Of a DNA stretch of 64,000 nt, positions 1 through 9,489 are shown piece by piece. Origin of the DNA: an uncultured Bacilli bacterium (GTDB lineage: Bacteria > Bacillota_I > Bacilli_A > RF39 > UBA660); contig CAKOPK010000002.1 in assembly GCA_934099115.1 (NCBI GenBank), forward strand, positions 38,282 to 102,281. The letters are read 5' to 3'. The notes under the pieces were generated by a model. It worked only from the letters and a program-made list of their open reading frames with translations. It was not told where the DNA came from and made no database searches. Within the stretch, counting starts at the first letter, position 1. The number at the start of each line of letters is the position of its first letter. Made by a program: the position numbers and the translations under genes.

Positions 1-306
1 ATTTGCTAAGCCACCAATATGGTCAGCATGGGGATGAGTACCTATTACATAATCAATTTTAGAATATCCTAAATTTTTAATATAAGATATAATTTTTTCG
101 CTAGAACTAGCTTCTCCAGCATCTATTAGTAATAGTTCTTTGTTTGGGAGTTCTGCTACTATGCTGTCTCCTTGACCAATATCTAAATAATGAACTGTTA
201 AAACATTTTCGTTACTTTCAAATGTAGGATTTCCTTTGCTCTCCGGTAATTTAGTACATCCGCTAACACATAATAAGATAATTATAAACGATAATATTTT
301 TTTCAT
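1..306 (-). CDS. MBL-fold lipoprotein (ComEC C-terminal-like), 3' end outside window
   Basis: The first 102 codons are visible and the gene runs off the left edge. The N-terminus has KK, a hydrophobic stretch and a lipobox (VSGC, Cys at residue 17), so the protein should be exported and lipid-anchored. The mature part contains LDIGQGDS and then THPHADHIGG, the H-x-H-x-D-H metal-binding motif of metallo-beta-lactamase-fold hydrolases, in the arrangement found in the C-terminal domain of ComEC/Rec2 and in stand-alone secreted relatives. The substrate is unknown; relatives are discussed as extracellular nucleases or phosphodiesterases. ATG at 304-306 follows an AAGGAAG SD. It is separated from mutS by a hairpin terminator. 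Confidence 0.8.
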   Translation of the reverse strand, partial: MKKILSFIIILLCVSGCTKLPESKGNPTFESNENVLTVHYLDIGQGDSIVAELPNKELLLIDAGEASSSEKIISYIKNLGYSKIDYVIGTHPHADHIGGLAN

Positions 307-409
307 ACTGCACTTCCTTATATTAAGTATACAACATCTATAATAATTAGAAAATATTTTTAAAAAAACTTTACAATTAAATTGTAATAAATATTGTTAT
401 CTGAATTAG

Positions 410-443
410 AAAAAGATTTAGTGAGTTGGCACTAAATCTTTTT
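410..443 (-). terminator. Intrinsic terminator after mutS
   Basis: Inverted repeat AAAAAGATTTAGTG / CACTAAATCTTTTT, with T-runs on both sides, immediately downstream of the mutS stop on the minus strand. It could also work on the plus strand. Confidence 0.8.
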
Positions 444-444
444 A

Positions 445-2988
445 TCATTCTCTTTCTTTTGCAAGTTCTTGTAACATGAAAATAGTATTTAAAGCATCTA
501 TTGGAGTCATATGTAGAGGGTCTAATTCTTCTAACTTTTCTCTTAAATGATCCACTTTTTTAGGTTCTTTAAAATCCATAGTTAATTGAATATTTTCCTC
601 TTTAGTTGTCTTTACTTCATTTTCATAATCATTTAATATATTTTGAGCACGTTCTAATAATTCTTCTGGCATTTTAGCTAATCTTGCTACATGAATACCA
701 TAACTCTTATCTGTTGGGCCATCTTGTACTTTATGTAAGAAAGTAATCATACTTCCCTCTTCTTTAGCTGCTACATGGACATTATGAATATTAGAAAATT
801 CATTAGTTAATTTTGTAAGTTCATGATAATGGGTAGAAAATAAAGTTTTACAGCGAATATTTTTAGCTACATATTCTAATATAGCTTGGGCTAAACTCAT
901 GCCGTCATAAGTAGATGTTCCTCTTCCTAGTTCATCAAATAATATTAAAGAATGACTTGTAGCATTTACTAAAGCATTTCTAGCTTCTTTCATTTCTACC
1001 ATAAATGTAGATTCTCCACTTACTAAATCATCACTAGCACCAATTCTCGTAAATATCTTATCAATTATTGGTAAGTCTGCTTTCTTAGCAGGGACAAAAG
1101 AACCCATTTGAGCCATTATTATAATTATAGCTAGTTCTCGCATATAAGTAGATTTACCACTCATATTAGGGCCTGTTATTAATAATATGTCTGTATCTTC
1201 ATCCATATCTATATCATTTGGTACATAAGTATTTTTACTTACTACTTCTATTACTGGATGTTTTCCTTCTATAATATCTATTTTATTTAAATCATTAATA
1301 GTAGGTCTTACTAAATGATATTCTTCACTACAAACTGCTAGGCTACATATAGCATCTAATTCACTTATAATATCTGCTGTTTCTTTTAAAGATAAGATTT
1401 GTTCTTTTATTTTATCTCTTATTTCACAGAATAAATTATATTCTAATTCAAATATTTTTTCTTCAGCATTTAATATTAAAGATTCTTTTTCTTTTAATTC
1501 TGGAGATATAAAGCGTTCACAATTGGTAAGTGTTTGTCTTCTTTCCCAACCAAATTCTTCTTTTACTAAATCTGTTTGACCTTTAGAGACTTCTATATAA
1601 TAACCAAATACTCTATTAAAACCTACTTTTAAGTTTTTAATACCAGTAGTTTCTTTAATATGACTTTCAAATTCTGCAATAAAGTCTTTACCACCACTGC
1701 GAATACTTTTTAATTCATCTAATTCTTTATTATAACCATCTTTTATTAAAAATCCTTCTTTAGTACTTACAGGGGGATTTTCATAAATAGAACACTCTAA
1801 TAAATTATATAAATCATCATGAGTATTAATCGTATAGGAAAATCCTAAATCTTCTACTATATCTTTAATTCTTGGTAAAACACTTAAAGAATTTTTGATT
1901 TGTAATAAATCTCTACCATTTAGACTTCCACATATAACTTTTGCACATAATCTTTCTAAATCATAAATTTCATATAATAAATCTCTTAATTCATCTTTTT
2001 CGATAAATTCTTTATTTAGTTTTTCAATTTTATCATATCTTCTATTTATTTGCTCTTTATCTCTTAAAGGGTTCATTAACCAAGATTTTAATTTTCTAGA
2101 ACCCATCGCTGTTTTAGTTTTATCAAGCAACCATATTAATGAATAAGTTCGCTCTTTTAATCTTAAAGTTTCTACTAATTCTAGATTACGTATAGTATGT
2201 ATATCCATTTCTAAGTAATCATTTTTATTAATAATTACAACATTAGATATATGGCTTAAATCTTTTAATTCTTTAACTACTAAATAGTATAATAAATGCC
2301 TTAAGCCTTGTTTTACTCTTATATCTTGGACACTTTCTATTAAGTTTTGATATCCTTCTGTTAAATAATTATCACTTATAGATACTTCTATACCATAAGT
2401 ATTTTTTAATAGTTCTACTAATTCTATATCTTTATTATTTTCTAATATTATTTCTTTTATATTTAAGTGTAATATTTCATTTATTAATTTTTCTTTATTA
2501 TGAGTAATACTTAGACTTTTAAGTTCACCTGTAGAAATATCAGCATAGGTTAATAAATATAAATATTCAAAATCTAGGAGGCTTGCTATATAGTTATTAT
2601 CATGTTCACTTAAAGATTCTAAGTTTACTACAGTACCTTTAGATATAACTTCTATAACTCCTCTTTTAACCATGCCTTTTGTACTTTTAGGGTCTTCTAA
2701 TTGCTCACATATAGCAATCTTATATCCTTTATCTATTAGTTTTTCTATATAGGGATTTACACTATGAAATGGTACTCCACACATAGGAATACGTTCATTT
2801 AATCCTGCATTTTTACCTGTAAGAGTTAGTTCTAGTTCTCTAGATGCAATAATACCATCTTCAAAGAATAATTCATAAAAGTCTCCTAAACGGAAGAATA
2901 ATAATTCTTCGGGATATTGGTCTTTTATATCCATGTATTGTTGCATCATTGGACTTAAATCTGCTCTATTTACTTCACTTCTATTCAT
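445..2988 (-). CDS. mutS: DNA mismatch repair protein MutS
   Basis: An 847-aa protein of normal MutS1 length. The N-terminal mismatch-recognition domain is visible (MMQQYMDIK...FFRLGDFYELF, with the conserved Phe-x-Glu context), followed by connector, lever and clamp regions. The C-terminal ABC-type ATPase has a Walker A loop TGPNMSGKST at about residue 610 and Walker B ILFDELGRGTSTYDG. It recognises base mismatches and small loops and would recruit MutL. No mutL is present in the window, although mutS-mutL is a common pair. The gene stands alone between two terminators. Confidence 0.97.
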   Translation of the reverse strand: MNRSEVNRADLSPMMQQYMDIKDQYPEELLFFRLGDFYELFFEDGIIASRELELTLTGKNAGLNERIPMCGVPFHSVNPYIEKLIDKGYKIAICEQLEDPKSTKGMVKRGVIEVISKGTVVNLESLSEHDNNYIASLLDFEYLYLLTYADISTGELKSLSITHNKEKLINEILHLNIKEIILENNKDIELVELLKNTYGIEVSISDNYLTEGYQNLIESVQDIRVKQGLRHLLYYLVVKELKDLSHISNVVIINKNDYLEMDIHTIRNLELVETLRLKERTYSLIWLLDKTKTAMGSRKLKSWLMNPLRDKEQINRRYDKIEKLNKEFIEKDELRDLLYEIYDLERLCAKVICGSLNGRDLLQIKNSLSVLPRIKDIVEDLGFSYTINTHDDLYNLLECSIYENPPVSTKEGFLIKDGYNKELDELKSIRSGGKDFIAEFESHIKETTGIKNLKVGFNRVFGYYIEVSKGQTDLVKEEFGWERRQTLTNCERFISPELKEKESLILNAEEKIFELEYNLFCEIRDKIKEQILSLKETADIISELDAICSLAVCSEEYHLVRPTINDLNKIDIIEGKHPVIEVVSKNTYVPNDIDMDEDTDILLITGPNMSGKSTYMRELAIIIIMAQMGSFVPAKKADLPIIDKIFTRIGASDDLVSGESTFMVEMKEARNALVNATSHSLILFDELGRGTSTYDGMSLAQAILEYVAKNIRCKTLFSTHYHELTKLTNEFSNIHNVHVAAKEEGSMITFLHKVQDGPTDKSYGIHVARLAKMPEELLERAQNILNDYENEVKTTKEENIQLTMDFKEPKKVDHLREKLEELDPLHMTPIDALNTIFMLQELAKERE

Positions 2989-3036
2989 TTTTACAACTCC
3001 TAAAAAGTATTATAGCATTATTTACTAAATATTTCC

Positions 3037-3075
3037 AAAAAAAAATGAAGAAAATTATCAATTCTTCATTTTTTA
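3037..3075 (-). terminator. Intrinsic terminator of the first surface-protein paralogue
   Basis: A hairpin built from AATGAAGAA and TTCTTCATT, followed on the minus strand by a run of T. It lies directly after the stop codon at 3079. Confidence 0.75.
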
Positions 3076-3078
3076 ATA

Positions 3079-4319
3079 TTAAGAAACTATATATGGATCA
3101 AAACTAAATCCAGAACCCACAAATACAGTGTCTGGCTTTAGATTGATTACGGGTCTTACGCCAGGAGTATCCCAATTCACTCCCGTATTTCCAAACCAAC
3201 CATCATTATACATAAGAAATATCCCAGCAACTTTTGTTGCGTCATAAAAAGTATAAGGAGTCATAGTCCAATAATATTGACCATTATATAAATAATATCC
3301 TAAATTATTAGTATTAAATGCTCCTCCTGCATAGGATATCTCATCTACTGATACTAATCCCACCGATGTAGTAAATCTATCATTACTATTTGCACATTTA
3401 TAGCTTGGAGCTTTATTATTCACTAATCTGTCATAAGCTGCATATTCCGTATAAACAATATTCCCGATGCCCGTTCCATTAGATGGTGTCCTATCATTAC
3501 AAAACGTTGCTCCATTTCCAGTTGCTATGTAATTATTATAGCTTTTTAAATTATTGTTATACCAGTTATCTAGTACTCCTTTAATGGTACTGTCTGTTCC
3601 TCTTCCATGTACTTCGCCACTGGTATATTGATATCCTACATACATATTATCATTATAATTTGTATTAAATGCACTAGTCCCTATCTGGGTTGTCTCTCCT
3701 GTTTGATCTGTTGTTGGTCCATTATAAATCATTCTGACTGTGCCATCGCCATTTACCCTGATTATTCTCCAATAGAATCCTGCAAACTTAACCCAGTTAT
3801 CACTTGGATTCCCAGCATAATAGTAACTTGTTCCATAGTCATCTTCGGCACTGTAGATAGTTCCTGTTGTATCTTCTGTTAATACTGTACTAAAATCTGA
3901 TCTAGTTGCAATTGTTTTACTAGCCAAAATACTTTCTACTGTTTGATAGTTTTTATCAAAATATAAATAACATTTTGTTCCTTTTTTGGTTAAATTTTTA
4001 ACATTTATTTTACCATTACTATATTCTAAAGCTATTGATGTATCTTTCTTATCATCTATACTACAATAGCTTTTCTCTGTATTTAATTTATATCCACTTG
4101 TGGGTATACTTTCACTTTTCTTATATCCTCCATCATCATTGATATATAAAGCCATGGTATTTTGATTACTAGCAATTTTTCCTGTTAAAACTGTATTTTT
4201 CCCCTTAGTTTGATTGTTAGTAATTAATAAAATACTAATATTTATTAATAAAATAAATACTAGTACCCCCCCCCCCAACTTTTTTTAGCTTTTTGGATGT
4301 TTGATGTTGATAATTTCAT
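3079..4319 (-). CDS. Surface-protein paralogue 1 (FISUMP/DUF6273-like), frameshifted at a G11 tract
   Basis: Membrane-anchored member of the five-copy family. Downstream of an N-terminal hydrophobic segment comes a small domain with two Cys (SYCS...TKCYLYFD). It is followed by the conserved core (TIYSAEDDYGTSYY, WRIIRVNGDGTVRMIYNG, SGEVHGRGTDSTIK, TFCNDR) and a C-terminal variable segment between YWTMTP and GVRPVINLK, ending DPYIVS. The natural ATG appears to be at 4317-4319: it has an SD-like AAAGTGAG and starts MKLSTSNIQKAKKSW, a typical basic leader. From there the reading frame hits 11 G (4266-4276) and then a stop (TAC TAG). With 12 or 9 G it would continue into the long frame. The only start in the long frame as sequenced is a TTG overlapping the tract (4278), with no SD. 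Function is unknown; extracellular ligand binding is inferred. Confidence 0.75.
4266..4276 (-). repeat. G11 homopolymer in the leader of paralogue 1
   Basis: Eleven consecutive C on the plus strand (G on the coding strand) lie 43 bases into the reading frame from the ATG at 4319. This is by far the longest G/C run in the window. Slipped-strand changes of one base here would switch the frame. Confidence 0.9.
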
Positions 4320-4362
4320 ATTTTTCTCACTTTCTTTTTTTATTTTTCTACCTTATATATCT

Positions 4363-4391
4363 ACTATACAATATTATTGAGTATTTTTCAA
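4363..4391 (-). promoter_or_regulatory. Sigma-A-type promoter of paralogue 1
   Basis: On the minus strand TTGAAA (4386-4391), 17-bp spacer, TATAGT (4363-4368), about 45 bases before the ATG at 4319. The -10 region with flanks (ATAATATTGTATAGTAGA) recurs upstream of paralogue 2 at 15078. Confidence 0.6.
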
Positions 4392-4444
4392 GAATTTTGC
4401 AATTAGAAATTTATCAATTTTAAAATATGTTTTTTTGTTTTAAA

Positions 4445-4470
4445 TAAAAAGAAAGAATTTTTATTCTTTC
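4445..4470 (-). terminator. Terminator overlapping the rpe stop codon
   Basis: Stem GAAAGAAT / ATTCTTTC (4451-4470) followed by T on the minus strand. The rpe stop (4461-4463) lies inside the hairpin. Confidence 0.7.
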
Positions 4471-5093
4471 AAAGTATTTATTTGCTCTTGATAATTGTTA
4501 GATTTACATATATAAGAACCTACTACTGCGATATCTAAGCCTTCTAATTCTTTAATAACTGTATTATTAATACCACCATCCATAGATATTAGAAAATCTA
4601 AATTATTATTGTTACGAATTTCTATTAATTCTTTTAATCTAGATATACTAGAATCTATAAACTTTTGGCCACCTTCACCTGGTTCTACACTCATAATTAA
4701 TACTAAATCTATAAAAGATAAATATGGCATCAATTCTAATAAAGAAGTATTTGGTTTAATAGCTAATCCTACTTTTATATTCTTTCTTTTAATCATTTCT
4801 ATAGTTCTAATGATATCTTTGGTTGCTTCTACATGAAAAGTAATATTATGAGGTTTTAAGCTTGCTAAATCTTCTATATATAATATTGGGTCTAGAACCA
4901 TTAAATGAATGTCTAGAGGTAATTCATGATTTTTAAATAGCCTTAAAATATCATTCATTAAGAAATTACGTTTAGGTACAAATCCTCCATCCATTAAATC
5001 AATATGAATAAAATCTGCAGTTGTAGATTCTATTTTATAAATCGTTTTGGCATCACTATAATAACTAGATAAATAAGAAACTGATATTTTCAT
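4461..5093 (-). CDS. rpe: Ribulose-phosphate 3-epimerase
   Basis: 210 aa, a TIM-barrel enzyme interconverting D-ribulose 5-phosphate and D-xylulose 5-phosphate in the pentose phosphate pathway. Visible family motifs are HIDLMDGGFVP near residue 30 (metal-binding His and catalytic Asp), HVEA, SVEPGEGGQKF (the flexible phosphate-covering loop) and SMDGGIN with the second catalytic Asp. It is slightly shorter than the usual 215-225 aa. ATG follows an AGGGGGA SD. It is the last gene of the fmt-rlmN-prpC-prkC-rsgA-rpe cluster, 10 bases after rsgA, which is the common Bacillota order. Confidence 0.95.
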   Translation of the reverse strand: MKISVSYLSSYYSDAKTIYKIESTTADFIHIDLMDGGFVPKRNFLMNDILRLFKNHELPLDIHLMVLDPILYIEDLASLKPHNITFHVEATKDIIRTIEMIKRKNIKVGLAIKPNTSLLELMPYLSFIDLVLIMSVEPGEGGQKFIDSSISRLKELIEIRNNNNLDFLISMDGGINNTVIKELEGLDIAVVGSYICKSNNYQEQINTLKE

Positions 5094-5103
5094 TGTATTC
5101 CCC

Positions 5104-5928
5104 CTACTTTATAAATTCTTTGTAATTTTGATATCGCGAATTTAATATTTCTTTTCTTTCTACCATTCTTTTTACTTCACAATCACTTTCTTTGACATGC
5201 ATACAATCTCTATATAAACAATTTGCTCTCGCAAATTCTTTAAAAGAAGAACGGATTTCTTCTTTAGTGTATCCTGTTAAATCAAGACTAGAAAATCCAG
5301 GAGTATCTGCAAACCAAATATTTTTTATATTATGAAATTCTGTATGTCTAGTAGTATGTTTTCCTCTACCTAAGGCTTCACTTATTTCTCCTACTTTTAA
5401 ATTCTTTTCTGGTTCTATTAGATTTAATAAACTGGATTTACCTGCCCCTGTTTGGCCAGTTAAAACAACCATTTTATTTTGTAAGAATTCTACTAATTTT
5501 GAAACATCTTGATTCGTAAACGTAGGTATATCAATACTTTCATAATATTTTCTTAAATGATTTATTTCAACAAGTTCTTTTTCACTTGCTAAATCTAACT
5601 TTGTAAAACAAATAACTGGTCTTATATTTGCTAGAATTATACTAGATATTTCTTTATCTAATAAATAGCAGGATAAATCTGGTTTTTTAATACTAGTTAC
5701 TATTAAAGCATAATCAACATTACTAATTTTAGGCCGATTTAATTCATTTTTTCTTTTTAATATTTCCCAAATTATTTTATTTTCAGCATCTATTTTTACA
5801 TAATCACCAACAAGAGGAGTAAATCCCATATTACGGAACTTACCCCTTGGTTTACAAGTATATTCTCCTTTACTTGTTAAAACTGTGTATAGATTACTTA
5901 TATTTTTTATTATTTGTCCTTCTAACAT
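5104..5928 (-). CDS. rsgA: Ribosome small-subunit biogenesis GTPase RsgA
   Basis: A circularly permuted GTPase acting in late 30S maturation. An N-terminal OB fold (MLEGQIIKNISNLYTV...GDYVKID) is followed by G4 (TKLD), then G1 (GQTGAGKSSLLN), then G3 (DTPGFSSLDL). It ends with a C-terminal zinc-binding segment (C-x5-C-x-H-x5-C near residues 240-252). I place the start at the ATG at 5926-5928, which overlaps the prkC stop as ATGTTAG and gives 274 aa. An in-frame start five codons upstream lies inside prkC and is less likely. Translational coupling to prkC is probable. Confidence 0.95.
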   Translation of the reverse strand: MLEGQIIKNISNLYTVLTSKGEYTCKPRGKFRNMGFTPLVGDYVKIDAENKIIWEILKRKNELNRPKISNVDYALIVTSIKKPDLSCYLLDKEISSIILANIRPVICFTKLDLASEKELVEINHLRKYYESIDIPTFTNQDVSKLVEFLQNKMVVLTGQTGAGKSSLLNLIEPEKNLKVGEISEALGRGKHTTRHTEFHNIKNIWFADTPGFSSLDLTGYTKEEIRSSFKEFARANCLYRDCMHVKESDCEVKRMVERKEILNSRYQNYKEFIK

Positions 5929-7676
5929 AGGCCTTCCACACAATCATCTCCATCAGCAGGTTCATTACTTGCAGCTTGTGCTACTTTTATTTTAAAGCTT
6001 TGGCCCGCTACTATTTGATATCCCTCTGGTTTTGATTGATAGAAAATAGTACCAGCTTCATATTGGTCTGTAGTAACATAAATTACTTCTACTGTTAAAT
6101 CATGAGTATCAGCAAAATCTTCAACATCGCTTATGGAATAAGTTCCATCTGTAAAATTAGGATATTTACTAATTACATTTGGTATATATAAAGTAATTGT
6201 ATCCCCTACAGATATTCTTTCTCCTGCAGCGATAGATTGGTCTATAATTTTGCCATCTTCATACTCACCTTGTTCATTTTCATCAACATTTTTCTTTTCA
6301 ATCATGACATATAAGCCTAAAGCTTCTAATTTACCTTTAATTTCTAAATAACTTTTACCAGTATAATCTTCAACATTTATTTTTGTATCTCCTAAAGAAA
6401 CATATAAAGTTATTTCCGTTCCATTCTTTCTTTTAGAACCAGTAGCAGGATTCGTTTTAACAACATCTCCTTCTGGTATTTCTGTAGATGCTATCTCTTC
6501 TTGATTATCACCTACAACAAATCCAGAATCTTGTAATTTCTTTATGGCTTCACTTACTGTTAAGCCTGTAACATCTGGTACTGTTGCTTGTTTTCCGTTT
6601 GTTATAATAGGCATTAAAACTACAACTGAGGTAATACCTACCACTAATCCTGTAAATATAAAGGCTAATATAATTAATAATTTATTTTGCTTTTTCAAAT
6701 CATCACCCGTAATCTTTTTTGCAAATACTTCTTCTTCATTCTTTTCTTCTTTTGCTGGTTCTTTCTTTTGTGTTTTTACCATTTTCATAATTTTGGCATC
6801 ATCTGTATCATTTTCTGGATACTTAAACTCTAGAATTGGTTCACTTGCCCTAGCATCACATAAACATGTTTTTAAGTCTTCATTCATTTCTCTAGCATCT
6901 TTATAACGATTTTTAGGATTTTTTGCTGTACTTTTCTTAATAATATTTACAATACTATTTGGTACATTGGGTATTTTTTCTCTAATATCAGGGATAGGTT
7001 CTTTTAATTGTTTTAAAGCAATTTCTACTGCATTATCTCCTCTAAATGGAAGTTCTCCTGTGATTAATTCATACATAACTATACCCATAGAATAAATATC
7101 GCTTTGTAAAGTAGAACCTTGCCCACTTGCTTGTTCTGGAGGTAAATAATGGACACTACCCATTACAGAATTTGTCTGGGTTAACTGGGTAGCATTCATA
7201 GCCATTGCTATTCCAAAATCAGTTATTTTTACTAAACCATTTTCTAAAATCATAATATTTTGAGGTTTAATATCTCTATGAATAATATAAGAATCATGGG
7301 CAACACTCATACCATCTGTTATTTGAAGCATAATATCTACTGCTTCACTTAAAGTTAATTTTCCTCTTTTTTTAAGTAACTCCTTTAAGTGTTTTCCTTC
7401 AATATACTCCATTACAATATAATATTCCCCATTATCTTCTCCAACATCATATACTTCTACAATATTGGGATGACTAAGACTACTAGCTGATAATGCTTCT
7501 CTTTGGAATCTTCTAACAAATTTCTCATCGTTAGATAAGTCTCCTCTTAAAATTTTAACCGCAACATTTCGGTCCAATATCGTATCATAGGCAAGATAAA
7601 CATTTGCCATCCCACCTTCACCAATTGATTTTATAATTTGATAGCGATCACTAATCTTTTGCCCTTTCATTATCAT
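5922..7676 (-). CDS. prkC: PASTA-domain Ser/Thr protein kinase PrkC/Stk1
   Basis: 584 aa. The cytoplasmic kinase domain (1-270) has GEGGMANVY as its Gly-rich loop, Lys41 in VAVK, HRDIKPQN at 133-140 and DFG at 153-155. A basic/acidic juxtamembrane linker is followed by one TM segment (about 333-356) and three extracellular PASTA repeats (about 364-428, 432-499 and 505-567). The C-terminus carries two Cys (DDCVEGLC). The kinase senses muropeptides or lipid II and controls cell-wall growth and, in spore formers, germination. Its start overlaps the prpC stop (ATGA), so the kinase-phosphatase pair is coupled. Confidence 0.96.
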   Translation of the reverse strand: MIMKGQKISDRYQIIKSIGEGGMANVYLAYDTILDRNVAVKILRGDLSNDEKFVRRFQREALSASSLSHPNIVEVYDVGEDNGEYYIVMEYIEGKHLKELLKKRGKLTLSEAVDIMLQITDGMSVAHDSYIIHRDIKPQNIMILENGLVKITDFGIAMAMNATQLTQTNSVMGSVHYLPPEQASGQGSTLQSDIYSMGIVMYELITGELPFRGDNAVEIALKQLKEPIPDIREKIPNVPNSIVNIIKKSTAKNPKNRYKDAREMNEDLKTCLCDARASEPILEFKYPENDTDDAKIMKMVKTQKKEPAKEEKNEEEVFAKKITGDDLKKQNKLLIILAFIFTGLVVGITSVVVLMPIITNGKQATVPDVTGLTVSEAIKKLQDSGFVVGDNQEEIASTEIPEGDVVKTNPATGSKRKNGTEITLYVSLGDTKINVEDYTGKSYLEIKGKLEALGLYVMIEKKNVDENEQGEYEDGKIIDQSIAAGERISVGDTITLYIPNVISKYPNFTDGTYSISDVEDFADTHDLTVEVIYVTTDQYEAGTIFYQSKPEGYQIVAGQSFKIKVAQAASNEPADGDDCVEGLC

Positions 7677-8425
7677 TGTATTGGACTCCTCTCTTTCATC
7701 ATTAAATATGCTACCGATATATTATCTGTACCCCCTCTTGCATTACATTTACGTATTAATTTACTTACTTTTTCTTCTATCGATAATTCATGGTCATTAA
7801 TAACTTTTTCTATTTGTTCATTAGATAGCATATTTGTAAGTCCATCACTACATAATAATATACCATCTATATTAGGGTCTACTACTTCAAAAATGTCTAA
7901 TTCACATTTTTCAGCAGCTCCTAAAGCTTTCATTAAAACATTCTTTTTAGGATGAAATTTAGCTTCTTCTTCTGTTAAGTTTCCAGCCTGTACTAGTAAG
8001 TTTACTAGAGTATGATCTTTAGTTACTTTATGCATTGCTCCTTTTTTAATAACAAATCCTGATGAATCTCCTATATTACCAAAAATTAAGTAATCATGGG
8101 TTAAAAGTGCTACTACAATGGTAGTACCCATTCCTGTAGAATCAGGATTATTATTTGCATATTCTAAAATACTTTTATTAATCTCACTAATACTATCATT
8201 TAACCAATTTACAGCATCTAGTTCTGAACCAATACTGGATATTTTATTAAATCTAGTTCCTAAAAGAGCAATTGCCATAGAACTTGCAACTTCTCCTTTA
8301 CGATGTCCTCCCATTCCGTCACAAACAACCATTAAATACTCTCCACTGGCGTTTTTAAGAATAGTAACAGAATCTTCATTATGGGTTCGAACTCTTCCTG
8401 TATCTGTTAAATAAAATGCTTTCAC
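7673..8425 (-). CDS. prpC: PP2C-type Ser/Thr phosphatase PrpC/Stp
   Basis: 250 aa PPM-family phosphatase, partner of PrkC. Metal-binding motifs are visible in order: TDTGRVRTHNEDS, VVCDGMGGHRKGEVAS, GNIGDSSGFV, LCSDGLTNM and GGTDNISV. The start is GTG at 8423-8425, overlapping the end of rlmN context with no gap, with an AGAGGAAAAGTG SD inside rlmN. It reverses phosphorylation by the neighbouring kinase. Confidence 0.95.
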   Translation of the reverse strand: MKAFYLTDTGRVRTHNEDSVTILKNASGEYLMVVCDGMGGHRKGEVASSMAIALLGTRFNKISSIGSELDAVNWLNDSISEINKSILEYANNNPDSTGMGTTIVVALLTHDYLIFGNIGDSSGFVIKKGAMHKVTKDHTLVNLLVQAGNLTEEEAKFHPKKNVLMKALGAAEKCELDIFEVVDPNIDGILLCSDGLTNMLSNEQIEKVINDHELSIEEKVSKLIRKCNARGGTDNISVAYLMMKERSPIQ

Positions 8426-9442
8426 TTAATTCACTTTTCCTCTCAATTGCCCACAAGCAGCATCTATCTTAGAACCGAATTCTTTTCGTATTGTACACTT
8501 TATTCCACCTTTTTTTAAAGTATCATAAAAGTTCATAATTCGATTTCTACTGCTTCTTTTAAATAAAATAGTATTGGTTTCATTATAAGGAATTAAATTA
8601 ATATATACATTCATTCCCTTAAAAATATCTATGAGCTCTAAAGCACATTCCCTACTATCATTTACATTACTAAGCATAACATATTCAATAGTAACTCGTC
8701 TACCTGTAACACATAAATAATCTTTAATTGCCTGTATTAACTGGCTGATATTATACACTTTATTTACAGGCATTAACTCATTTCTAAGTTTATCATTAGG
8801 AGCATGTAATGAGATTGCTAAATTAATTTGGATTGGTAATTTAGATAGTTCATAAATCTTGGGTACTAAGCCACAAGTAGATAAAGTAATATGTCTAGCT
8901 CCTATTGCTATTCCTTTTGCATCATTAATAATTGTTATAAATCTAATAATATTATCATAGTTATCTAAGGGTTCACCAATACCCATTATAACTACACTCG
9001 ATAAACGAATATGAAGGTCTTCTTCTATTACAAGAATTTGTTCTACAATCTCATAAGAGGCTAAATTGCGAACTTTTTTTTGTCTTCCACTCTCACAGAA
9101 ACGACAAGCCATATTACATCCTACTTCACTAGATACACAAACACTATAACCATAATCATGATGCATTACTACTGCTTCTATATATTGGTTATCATTTAAT
9201 AAAAATAAATATTTATAAGTTAAATCATCGACTTGTTTTTTAACAATTTTTATAAAATCAAAACTAAAATCATTCTTTATCTTATCTCTTATTTCTTTTT
9301 TAATATTACTCCAATTATCTACATTATATTCTCTTTTTTGATATAGCCATTCATAAACTTGCAAAGCTTTAAATTTCTTTTCTCCTATACTTAAAAAATA
9401 TTCTTCTAACTCTTCTCTTGTATAATCAATTATATTTCGCAT
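8426..9442 (-). CDS. rlmN: 23S rRNA (adenine2503-C2)-methyltransferase RlmN
   Basis: 338 aa radical-SAM enzyme that methylates A2503 of 23S rRNA and A37 of some tRNAs. The motif CNMACRFCES (C-x3-C-x2-C) binds the 4Fe-4S cluster. GIGEPLDNYDN, SLHAPND and the C-terminal AACGQLRG (second catalytic Cys) match RlmN rather than Cfr by context. The expected gene order fmt-rlmN-prpC holds, but rsmB (sun), often between fmt and rlmN, is absent. Confidence 0.95.
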   Translation of the reverse strand: MRNIIDYTREELEEYFLSIGEKKFKALQVYEWLYQKREYNVDNWSNIKKEIRDKIKNDFSFDFIKIVKKQVDDLTYKYLFLLNDNQYIEAVVMHHDYGYSVCVSSEVGCNMACRFCESGRQKKVRNLASYEIVEQILVIEEDLHIRLSSVVIMGIGEPLDNYDNIIRFITIINDAKGIAIGARHITLSTCGLVPKIYELSKLPIQINLAISLHAPNDKLRNELMPVNKVYNISQLIQAIKDYLCVTGRRVTIEYVMLSNVNDSRECALELIDIFKGMNVYINLIPYNETNTILFKRSSRNRIMNFYDTLKKGGIKCTIRKEFGSKIDAACGQLRGKVN

Positions 9443-9465
9443 ACTTATCCTCTTTTCTTAAAACG

Positions 9466-9489
9466 CAAAAAAGAAACAAGAAGTTTCTA
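9466..9489 (-). terminator. Possible terminator or attenuator between fmt and rlmN
   Basis: Short stem AGAAAC / GTTTCT followed on the minus strand by six T, overlapping the fmt stop codon. It may only partially separate fmt from rlmN. Confidence 0.5.

Noticed and set aside
4276..4278. TTG as the genuine start of surface paralogue 1
   Set aside because: No SD, lies on the homopolymer edge, and the upstream ATG at 4319 supplies the SD and basic leader seen in the family.
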